Assembly (NCBI GenBank): GCA_023440865.1
Contig: JAEXRM010000169.1
Coordinates: forward strand, 1-13,133
Length of the DNA stretch: 13,133 nucleotides
Source of the DNA: Bacillota bacterium
GTDB taxonomy: Bacteria > Bacillota > Clostridia > DSM-8532
Direction: 5' to 3'
Both the position numbers and the translations under genes were made by a program. Shown here one piece after another: positions 1-6,456 of this stretch (positions are counted from its first letter, which is position 1; each line of letters starts with the position of its first letter). The notes beneath the pieces were generated by a model that saw only the letters and a list, made by a program, of their open reading frames with translations, did no database searches and had not been told where the DNA came from.

Positions 1-416
1 ATATTGTGGTTGGTAAAGCCCTGCAACTCGTAGGTTTGGCCGATGCTCACTTCGGAGGTGAAGGTGAAGAGCACATATCCGCCATCGGACGGACCGGCAC
101 CCGCTTTGATCGCAACCGCTCTCAGAACGGCTTCCCCATAATACTTCTCGACAAGGAAGGACATTTTGCCCTTGTCCGCAAAGTACTTCACCTGTATCTT
201 GGCATATGCGCCATCACTGACATGGTTTGACTCAGTTCCGTTTGCTCCGACATCCAGTTTTTGCGAACCGATGTACCCAGGGAGATTGCTGGGTGTGTTT
301 TCCGACTCTTCCGTCCTGATCCATGTCAAGTCTGCCGCACCGGCATTCACGATTCCGTATGTAGCCAACCCAAGAACCATACAGACAGCCAAAACAAGAG
401 ATACTGCCTTTTTCAT
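1..416 (-). CDS. secreted protein of unknown function, 3' end beyond window, under c-di-GMP riboswitch
   Basis: The frame is open from an ATG at 416 (reverse strand) to the window edge, giving 138 codons plus two bases. The protein starts with a textbook Sec signal peptide: MKK, a hydrophobic stretch of about 20 residues (AVSLVLAVCMVLGLATYGIV), then a probable cleavage site around NAGA-AD (residues 24-29). The mature part seen so far is rich in Gly, Ser, Thr and Asn with alternating hydrophobic residues (for example YAKIQVKYF and YVLFTFTSEV), which suggests a beta-sandwich domain. I do not recognise the family. A purine-rich stretch, GGGAAGAGAG, lies about 10 nt before the ATG. The leader carries a c-di-GMP-I riboswitch behind a strong promoter, so expression should follow c-di-GMP. 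An extracellular matrix, adhesin or enzyme role is possible, but this is inference from context only. Confidence 0.85.
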   Translation of the reverse strand, partial: MKKAVSLVLAVCMVLGLATYGIVNAGAADLTWIRTEESENTPSNLPGYIGSQKLDVGANGTESNHVSDGAYAKIQVKYFADKGKMSFLVEKYYGEAVLRAVAIKAGAGPSDGGYVLFTFTSEVSIGQTYELQGFTNHN

Positions 417-435
417 GTAACCACTCTCTCTTCCC

Positions 436-550
436 TTGAAAACCGTTACGCCATCAGATGGCAACCGATCGACCATGGCCCGCTCTTCGGGCTGTAGGCA
501 TCTGGCTTTGCGTCCTGCATTTTCATGCAGTTTGCCTTTTTCATTTTCAA
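436..550 (-). promoter_or_regulatory. c-di-GMP-I (GEMM-I) riboswitch
   Basis: Read on the reverse strand, the leader shows the GEMM-I core blocks in order. GGCAAA (536-531) is followed by a P2 hairpin, CUGCAU-GAAA-AUGCAG, with a GNRA tetraloop. Next come GACGCAAAGCC (514-504) and a P3 arm beginning GCCUACAG (499-492). P3 is capped by GCCCG/CGGGC and returns through CAUGG, which looks like the 11-nt tetraloop receptor (CCUAAG...UAUGG). GGUUGCC (466-460) closes the core. A possible P1 is UUGAAAA (550-544) with UUUUCAA (442-436). Aligned by hand to the V. cholerae Vc2 aptamer, the base equivalent to G20 is G (complement of C536), as expected for c-di-GMP rather than 3',3'-cGAMP. The 3' P1 strand abuts the purine-rich SD region and I see no terminator hairpin with a U-tract, so control may be at translation; that part is inference. 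Confidence 0.93.
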
Positions 551-574
551 CGGCGACAGTGGTTGTGTAACTTG

Positions 575-603
575 ATTCTATCTGAATTATTGTTATTTGT
601 CAA
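575..603 (-). promoter_or_regulatory. sigma-A/sigma-70-type promoter of riboswitch and secreted protein gene
   Basis: On the reverse strand there is a perfect -35 TTGACA (603-598), a 17-nt AT-rich spacer, and a -10 TAGAAT (580-575). Transcription should start near 567-569, just before the riboswitch, leaving a leader of about 150 nt. The rest of the spacer up to the YfhO stop codon at 755 is AT-rich. I see no convincing stem-plus-U-tract terminator there, so some read-through from the upstream gene is possible. Confidence 0.85.
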
Positions 604-754
604 TAATTATCTTTCTTCTTGTATCACGCTCCGATCATTTCAAGACAATTATCAATGCCATGATGAAAAACAACGCATACACATGTTTCACAGGAAAAGT
701 AACAACCTTCCTAACCTGTACACGTTTGATGAAGCTGAACCATTGCAGGGGCTG

Positions 755-3544
755 TCAACTTTTTTTTCCAATGAGGAAGTGCCACTTTTTCCACCGGGCA
801 GCCAGAAGGAACAGCATGGCAAGCACGCTTGTCTCAAAACCCAGCCAAAACCCTTGTGGAACGAAGCGCAGTTGGACATGGTGCGAACCCGCTTGTATCG
901 GAAAACCCAAAAACCCTTGATCGATGGCAAAAGACGGGACTTCCTTGCCGTCAACTCGAACCGTCCAACCATGATCGTATGGGATGGATGTGAAAACGCT
1001 CCCGTCCGTCCGGGCATCGATCCGACCATCGACATGTCCATCGGAGAATCGTTCCACAGTCAGCTGCCTTTCCCTGAGCACCGACATCGCTTGCTTGTAT
1101 GTGGCGAAATCCATGGCATGCGCCCTGACACTGAAGGCATAGGGCCCATTGCTCCGTGAGTTCGGCCACAACTCGATTTGCAGCGTCTCTCCCTGCTTGA
1201 CGAACCCGATGTCGACGACCGTGTCGCGTGTCGAGTCAAAAGCGATGCGCTTGTCCCCCAGAACGATGTACCCCAATCCGATGACGGAGGGCTGCGCCTG
1301 ATAATCAAGGTACAGATACTGGTCCTCCGAACCGGCGTGGTAAAGACGAACGATGGCTTGCTGTTCCCTGTCGGGGTATTCGATCTGAAACCTGACGCCA
1401 TCCTCGGATTTGATCGTGGACCGTTCCGCGCCCATGTTTTGAAAGCGAACAAGGGAGAAGAACCCATCATAACCCGTCAGGTACTTTCCATATGCCTCCT
1501 GTGCGGCTATCGGATCCATGTTGTCGGTGTTGAGGCCTGTCATGCCGGCATCTGCGAAAAATGCGACAGACATCGCATCCGGGTTCTCAAGCAGGGTCAT
1601 CCCGTCGAACTCCCCTATCTGGTTCCAGGTTGTCTTGTTGTTGTCTCCATCACGATACAGCAGGTACTTCATGCCCAGAATCGCATCCAGCAGCATGGTG
1701 CTGCCAGAATACCTGTAGCTGTTGACATCATTGCCGTGAAACCCGAGCCGGTTCATCGTTCGGGCGGTATTTTCCGAACTCATCGAGGAAAAAATGGAAA
1801 GCCCCTGATAATGATACAGAAAGGGGTCGTTGACCGTTTTTGACGGCATGATCTCCATCCGATGGAATCCATGATCCCGCGATTGCACGGTAGAAATGGC
1901 AGACCGGATCCAGTCCACTTCAGTGCCGCTCGCATAGTTGTCCCTGGCGGCATACTTCAGGCTCGTGTTGATTTGCCCGACGGCAATGACCGTTGAAGTG
2001 AAGACCTCGACGGCAATCAGCAGGAACAGGGCGAATTCGCGCCACCAAGCCCTGTGCGCCGTTGTGGGCCTGATGGTGAGGGCGAGGCACATCATGAACA
2101 GGAAAAAGACAGTCAGATAGGCATCCGGCCATCCCGGCCCCGGTTCTGCGAGCTTCTGCGCAAGCACAACAAGCCCGAGCAGGACGGAAAACAGGATGCC
2201 GATGTGCCGTGCGGGGATGCCTGCGCTGCTGGACCACGCCTCGTAGGCAAGCGTCACGATGAGGAAAGCATATACATAGGCATTGCGAAAAGGCAGCTGG
2301 TTGGGAAAATGGAATCCGTGCCAGATGAAGTCCAGCAGGTTCAGGTTGAAGCTGATGACCAGGAACAGGAACAGCAGCATGGTCCCGATACGGACGCTTC
2401 GCTTCACCGTGGCCGACAGAAAATAGAATGGTACCAGCAGCAGCACGATCACGCCGCAGTACAAATTCGGCTGACCTTGCAGGGGGCTGGGCGGGGCGGC
2501 AGTCAAATGCCTGATGAAAAAGTCGAAGAAATCGCCGTATTGTGTGACGGTCGTCGGAAAAGGATCATTCGCCGCGGAGGTGTTGCGCAGGGCAATGATT
2601 GTCGGGAGCACAAGGATTGCGGAAAGCATGAGGCCCAGCAAGGAAAAGAACCCAACCCGCAAGGTGATGGGACCGATCTGTCGGAGCCGGATGGCATCGA
2701 TCCGGTTCAGCAGGATTGGATAGTACAGGATGATGAACAAAATCGCAAAGAAGGAAATGTAGAAATTCGACAATAGCAGCAACGCCAGTGAAACAGCATA
2801 AAGAAGTGCATTTCCGCCGCGCATGAGCCTGACAAGACCGGCAAGAACAAGCGGCAGCAGGTAGATGCCATCAAGCCACATGATATTCCACGCATATGAG
2901 ACGACATAACCGGACAGTGCGTACATCAACGCGAACGCGATGCCCGGATAATCATCGCGGCCGGTCAGCGTTCGCAGCCATATGGTGAAGAAGGCGGCCG
3001 CAAGGCCAACCTTCAACAAGGTCAGCACGAGAACGGCCTCCGTGATGTACGGAGCGGGAAACAGCACGAGCAGCAGATTGAGGGGACTCGCAAGATAGTA
3101 GGAAATGGTTGAAAGGAAGTTGACGCCCAAACCGCCATTCCATGAAAAGAACAGACTCGAAGCATGCGCGAGACGGTCCTGCAGCTCTGCGAGAAAGGGT
3201 GTGTACTGGTGATACAGATCGATCAGAAGCAGTGTTTGTTTTCCATAGGGAAAGATATGCTGCAGCAGATACGCGATTTGAAGTCCGGCGATCGCAAGAA
3301 AGAAGGCAATCGCCGGCGAAAGCCACAGCTTCTGCCAGCGGCCCGGCCTGGCCCTGCGCCTTCTCCCGTTGATCGCCTCCGGCGCTGCGACAGCTTCTCC
3401 ATCGATGACCGTTGTCATGTTCTCCTCCGGGCGCTTGTTCGGTTCTAGCGCATCGGAAGGCAGTCCGGTTGCCATTTGAACCGGTTGTTCGTCGGCTTCC
3501 CGTTGATTGACGTTGTTGCATGCATTCGTGTCATCTGCTGTCAT
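755..3544 (-). CDS. yfhO: YfhO-family polytopic membrane protein (putative GT-C type wall-polymer glycosyltransferase)
   Basis: From the ATG at 3544 the protein has 929 residues. An acidic, Asn/Gln-rich cytoplasmic tail (about 1-60) and a basic patch (RRRRARPGRWQK) precede the first membrane helix (about 75-98). Many more helices follow to roughly residue 530. After helix 1 comes an extracytoplasmic loop with DLYHQYTPF and FFSWNGGLG, typical of YfhO. A large extracytoplasmic domain starts around VDWIRSAIS and ends with the family-like block IPYDHGWTVRVDGKEV. A last membrane helix and a basic tail (RWKKWHFLIGKKS) close it. YfhO proteins of Bacillus and Listeria (GtlB) are implicated in lipoteichoic acid glycosylation using undecaprenyl-phosphate sugars; the substrate here is unknown. 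The start is uncertain: ATG 3544 has AAGGA 9 nt upstream, while ATG 3418 has a stronger GGAGG 5 nt upstream and would remove 42 residues. The upstream neighbour on the same strand is an SLH protein gene, separated by a terminator. Confidence 0.9.
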   Translation of the reverse strand: MTADDTNACNNVNQREADEQPVQMATGLPSDALEPNKRPEENMTTVIDGEAVAAPEAINGRRRRARPGRWQKLWLSPAIAFFLAIAGLQIAYLLQHIFPYGKQTLLLIDLYHQYTPFLAELQDRLAHASSLFFSWNGGLGVNFLSTISYYLASPLNLLLVLFPAPYITEAVLVLTLLKVGLAAAFFTIWLRTLTGRDDYPGIAFALMYALSGYVVSYAWNIMWLDGIYLLPLVLAGLVRLMRGGNALLYAVSLALLLLSNFYISFFAILFIILYYPILLNRIDAIRLRQIGPITLRVGFFSLLGLMLSAILVLPTIIALRNTSAANDPFPTTVTQYGDFFDFFIRHLTAAPPSPLQGQPNLYCGVIVLLLVPFYFLSATVKRSVRIGTMLLFLFLVISFNLNLLDFIWHGFHFPNQLPFRNAYVYAFLIVTLAYEAWSSSAGIPARHIGILFSVLLGLVVLAQKLAEPGPGWPDAYLTVFFLFMMCLALTIRPTTAHRAWWREFALFLLIAVEVFTSTVIAVGQINTSLKYAARDNYASGTEVDWIRSAISTVQSRDHGFHRMEIMPSKTVNDPFLYHYQGLSIFSSMSSENTARTMNRLGFHGNDVNSYRYSGSTMLLDAILGMKYLLYRDGDNNKTTWNQIGEFDGMTLLENPDAMSVAFFADAGMTGLNTDNMDPIAAQEAYGKYLTGYDGFFSLVRFQNMGAERSTIKSEDGVRFQIEYPDREQQAIVRLYHAGSEDQYLYLDYQAQPSVIGLGYIVLGDKRIAFDSTRDTVVDIGFVKQGETLQIELWPNSRSNGPYAFSVRAHAMDFATYKQAMSVLRERQLTVERFSDGHVDGRIDARTDGSVFTSIPYDHGWTVRVDGKEVPSFAIDQGFLGFPIQAGSHHVQLRFVPQGFWLGFETSVLAMLFLLAARWKKWHFLIGKKS

Positions 3545-3628
3545 GGTTCCACATCCTTCCAGAACGATGAGAACGGCCACATTCTGCGACAACCACCATC
3601 ATTCTGTCATGAGGATCGACTACGGGCA

Positions 3629-3637
3629 ATAGTAACA
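3629..3637 (-). promoter_or_regulatory. possible extended -10 promoter for yfhO-like gene
   Basis: Reverse-strand TGTTACTAT is an extended -10 (TG-N-TACTAT) 85 nt upstream of ATG 3544. It lies after the terminator of the upstream gene, where a new promoter is expected. No recognisable -35 is seen at 16-18 nt. The rest of the 3545-3750 stretch shows no gene I can support. Confidence 0.35.
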
Positions 3638-3750
3638 TCCATGCAGCCGGAGACACCGAAGCCGTCGATTTGGCCCATGCATTGCCCCATCGGCTGGCGT
3701 CAGGCAGCAGAACAGGCCTGAACGGCACAGTTTTCCCCCATTTCGCACGG

Positions 3751-3790
3751 GAAAACAAAGACGGTGGCTCGCATCATGAGCCACCGTCTT
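3751..3790 (-). terminator. intrinsic terminator of the first SLH-protein gene
   Basis: A perfect 13-bp inverted repeat, AAGACGGTGGCTC (3758-3770) and its complement (3778-3790), encloses a 7-nt loop. On the reverse strand the stem is followed directly by TTTGTTTTC (3757-3749), a good U-tract. It lies about 50 nt beyond the stop codon at 3840. In the plus direction the stem is followed by CCCATG, so it should work on the minus strand only. Confidence 0.9.
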
Positions 3791-3839
3791 CCCATGCCGC
3801 TCTACCGCCATGTGGATCGCTTGGTCTTGTGCAGATCCG

Positions 3840-6179
3840 TTACGGCACGTTGAAAAGCAGGAGATGCGTGGCAGGCGCCATCACATTGGGCACTGCCGCC
3901 AAATCATGGATTCCTGAAAGCAGCTTCAGCGTCAGCGACACCGTCCCCGTTTCGCCTGCCAGTGCGCCCTCTGCAATGACGATGCGCCCCATCCGGGCCG
4001 CGTTGTCATAGGTTGCCGTGACCAGCCCGCCGGAAAGGTCGATGGCAGCTCCGCTTGCGTTGATGCCGGTCAAATCGAAATCGTCTGTTGAAAAACCGTC
4101 CACCGCCTCGTCAAAGGTGACCACGATGGTGAATGCGGCTTCCGTCGTGACGGTTGCCTTCGGACTGGTGGTGTCCTTGGCGTGCGTCAGGGTGTAACTC
4201 GCTTCCACGGATCTGTTCTCGTTGACGGACAGGTCCTTGATGCCGGCCGTGAGCACCAGCGTCAAGGTGGTGGCGCCCTCGGGGAAAGCGTTGGCGTCAA
4301 GTGTGATGCGCGCGATGCGAGTGGCCGCGTCGTAGGCTGTACCCGTGACAACGGGGGTGAATGAGGCTCCGGAACCATCGACGCCGGTCAGTGTGAAGTC
4401 GGTGGCGTCGAAACCGTCGATCGGCTCGGAAAAGGTGATGACGATGACGTTCTCTTGCAATGCCACCTGCGTTGCCGCCGGTGCGGTCTGGTCTTGGGGC
4501 GCTGTGAAGGAAACGTGCATCTCCTCCCCGACCTTGTTGCCGATCAGATCCTCGATGCCGGCATAGCGGAGCAGCATCGGCAAGGTGTCGGCGGAATCGG
4601 GCAGCGGCGTGTCGAGGGTGAGCGCGGCCAGCGTGCCGTCAAGCTGTAGGGCGCCGGGAACCGGATAGGACCGCGTGCCGATGGCGAGTGTGCCGACGCC
4701 CGGTTTCACCGATTCGCTGAACCGGATGTGCAGATGGGTGCGGTCGAGCACGGAGACCTCGAGAACGGACGGCGGCACACGTTCGGCGGCTACGGTGACT
4801 GTCTTGCTGTAGGCGGCGGATTCCAGACCGGACACATCGCGGATGCCTGCGGTCACCACCAGCGCATGACTTCCGGCGGCAAGCACGGCACCGGCGGGCA
4901 GTGTCAGCGTCCACTCCTGGTTGCCGGATGCGAAGGCGGGTGCTCCGGCGAGCAGCTGACCATCCAGGTACACATGGGTGGCCACCTCCGTGGCGGTGGA
5001 GGAGATCGGCTCGCTGAAGGTGAGCTTGATGCCCGTATTCGACACCGCGACAGCCTGCGTGACGCGTGGCGCCGTGGTGTCGCCGATCATGCGGATGGTC
5101 TTGGACGAACCGTCGGTGGCGAGGCCGGAAACGGATTTCAGGCCGGCAAGCGGCTTGACTGTGACACTGGTTCCCGCGGGCAGGAGGTTGTCGAGTGTGA
5201 CCAGCAACGTCTTGGTGCCGGACAGGGACAGCGTGTAGGCCGCGGTTGGGACTGCGGGCGAGCCGATGGCGATCTCGAAGTGGGCCGGCAGGATGGTCGC
5301 GGTTTCAAGCGCGAGATTGAAATCGAGCTGGATGGCCTTGCCGGAGAGGGCCTTCGCCGAAAAGACCAGCTTCGACGCAGGGTTGAGCAGGCCGGCATCC
5401 TCCGCCGCGTCCCGGCTGACCCAGAGCTCGTTGACCAGACGCTGGATGAGGCGCATGTTGGAGCCGCGCATTTTCCACTGCAGCGAATCGAACAGGATGC
5501 CCACGATGAGGTCGCGCGTTGCGGCGTCGTCGATGGCCGTCAGCCTGGCGGCCTGCTCTTGCGTGATGAGCCCGATCTTTGCCAGCTGGGAGGGGTCTTT
5601 CCAGACATCCTCGGAGAACAGCAATGCCCGGGCGTACCACGTGTAGACCATGCGGGAACTCACCGGCATGTTCGAGCCGAAGCGGTTGTGTCCGACGCCC
5701 TTGGTGATGTTGTGGTCGAGCGCGTACTGGATGTAGGGCGCCGCATATTCCGGAATGTCGTTGTAGCCGGAAATGGTCTTGATGCCGGCGTCGACGGTCC
5801 AGCCCAGCGCACGGCCGATGAGCACGATGGCCTCGGCCCGGGTGGCGCCGTTCTTCAGGTCCGGATCGAACTGCGCGGCGCTGCGGCCGCGGAACAGGCC
5901 GATGTCGTACAGGACGCGCGCCTTCGAGTAGTTGGCGCCGAACATGGAAACGCCCAGGTCACCGAACGTGCCATGGTTCATGCCACCGAACATGGCGCCG
6001 CTGAAGCCGCCTGGCATGGTGGCGCCGCCTCCGCCGGAAAGGCCTGAAAGGCTGAAGATCTGGCCGCCGCCGGCGGCACGGTCCTCGATCTGTCCGTGAC
6101 CGCGGCTTCCGGCGAAGGCGGAGACGGAGCTGGCGATGATGAGGAAAACGGCAAGAAGCACGGCGAGGATTCGTTTCAT
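3840..6179 (-). CDS. SLH-domain cell-surface protein with Ig-like repeats (paralogue 1)
   Basis: The protein has 779 residues. The ATG at 6179 is chosen because GGAGGG lies 6 nt upstream and it opens a clear signal peptide, MKRILAVLLAVFLIIASSVSAFA. A Gly/Met-rich linker (about 47-80) follows, absent from the paralogue. The first SLH motif (about 85-127) carries FDPDLKNGATRAEA. A second is at about 136-186 (GYNDIPEYAAPYIQYAL, MVYTWYARAL). A degenerate third or conserved helical extension spans about 198-262, ending IQRLVNELWVSRDAAE. The rest is a chain of Ig-like modules with the signature F(S/D)Ex(V/I), at about 388, 487, 583 and 689; the last two have the (P/A)(I/V)DGF form of bacterial Ig-like/SbsA-type domains. 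SLH domains usually bind pyruvylated secondary wall polymers, so this is probably an S-layer-associated or adhesive wall protein. No sortase motif is present. It is divergent from pilB and ends at a strong terminator. Confidence 0.9.
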   Translation of the reverse strand: MKRILAVLLAVFLIIASSVSAFAGSRGHGQIEDRAAGGGQIFSLSGLSGGGGATMPGGFSGAMFGGMNHGTFGDLGVSMFGANYSKARVLYDIGLFRGRSAAQFDPDLKNGATRAEAIVLIGRALGWTVDAGIKTISGYNDIPEYAAPYIQYALDHNITKGVGHNRFGSNMPVSSRMVYTWYARALLFSEDVWKDPSQLAKIGLITQEQAARLTAIDDAATRDLIVGILFDSLQWKMRGSNMRLIQRLVNELWVSRDAAEDAGLLNPASKLVFSAKALSGKAIQLDFNLALETATILPAHFEIAIGSPAVPTAAYTLSLSGTKTLLVTLDNLLPAGTSVTVKPLAGLKSVSGLATDGSSKTIRMIGDTTAPRVTQAVAVSNTGIKLTFSEPISSTATEVATHVYLDGQLLAGAPAFASGNQEWTLTLPAGAVLAAGSHALVVTAGIRDVSGLESAAYSKTVTVAAERVPPSVLEVSVLDRTHLHIRFSESVKPGVGTLAIGTRSYPVPGALQLDGTLAALTLDTPLPDSADTLPMLLRYAGIEDLIGNKVGEEMHVSFTAPQDQTAPAATQVALQENVIVITFSEPIDGFDATDFTLTGVDGSGASFTPVVTGTAYDAATRIARITLDANAFPEGATTLTLVLTAGIKDLSVNENRSVEASYTLTHAKDTTSPKATVTTEAAFTIVVTFDEAVDGFSTDDFDLTGINASGAAIDLSGGLVTATYDNAARMGRIVIAEGALAGETGTVSLTLKLLSGIHDLAAVPNVMAPATHLLLFNVP

Positions 6180-6250
6180 GGCAAGCCCTCCATTGCGGGA
6201 TGATGCATACGGCACAACGCCACAGGACACAGTCTCACGCACCCACGCTT

Positions 6251-6259
6251 ATTTTACCA
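6251..6259 (-). promoter_or_regulatory. possible extended -10 promoter for SLH protein 1
   Basis: Reverse-strand TGGTAAAAT (TG-N-TAAAAT) would start transcription near 6244, giving a leader of about 65 nt before ATG 6179. There is no TTGACA-like -35 at the right distance, so this rests on the extended -10 alone. It is divergent from the candidate pilB promoter about 90 bp away, so this short region could be shared by regulators. Confidence 0.45.
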
Positions 6260-6341
6260 CTTCCCGCCGGAATGGTTTGCCGATTCATCCAAAATCATGG
6301 AGATGTCATGGGAATGCAATCTATACGCCGCGGTTCCGGGA

Positions 6342-6350
6342 TGATAGAAT
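6342..6350 (+). promoter_or_regulatory. possible extended -10 promoter for pilB-pilT
   Basis: TGATAGAAT is a good extended -10 (TG-N-TAGAAT; TAGAAT is also the -10 of the riboswitch promoter). No clear -35 hexamer precedes it. Transcription would start near 6357, leaving a leader of about 100 nt before the pilB ATG. Confidence 0.5.
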
Positions 6351-6437
6351 GAGTAAGTGAATTCTACTGCGGGTCGTTGGGGCTAGCGTACAGGAACCGG
6401 CCTTCATCGTCGGCATCTTGTCCGGCACGGTCCACAA

Positions 6438-6456
6438 CACTCCCAAGTCAGGGGTG
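6438..6456 (+). promoter_or_regulatory. hairpin covering the pilB ribosome binding site
   Basis: CACUCC (6438-6443) can pair with GGGGUG (6451-6456), with one U-G wobble and a 7-nt loop. It ends directly at the pilB ATG (6457). The paired GGGG is the only visible Shine-Dalgarno candidate, so pilB translation could be held down unless the stem opens. A 6-bp stem is weak evidence alone; if translation began at an upstream codon, the stem would be inside the coding region. Confidence 0.35.

Noticed and set aside
604..754. Possible terminator after the YfhO gene (U-rich runs on the minus strand)
   Set aside because: U-rich runs exist but the only stems nearby are 3-5 bp, too weak to call.
458..1159. 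Plus-strand open frame of 233 codons across the riboswitch and the YfhO 3' end
   Set aside because: It crosses a clear riboswitch, a promoter and a real gene on the opposite strand, and has no ribosome binding site or protein-like sequence.
4728..6047. Long plus-strand open frame (439 codons) opposite SLH gene 1, and similar ones at 10403-11803 opposite SLH gene 2 and at 7045-7965 on the minus strand opposite pilB
   Set aside because: They lie entirely within well-supported genes on the other strand, have Gly/Arg/His-biased composition without recognisable domains, and arise from the G+C-rich third positions of the real genes.
6418..6456. TTG start for pilB adding 13 residues
   Set aside because: There is no ribosome binding site before it; the ATG at 6457 has an SD and fits the normal PilB N-terminus.
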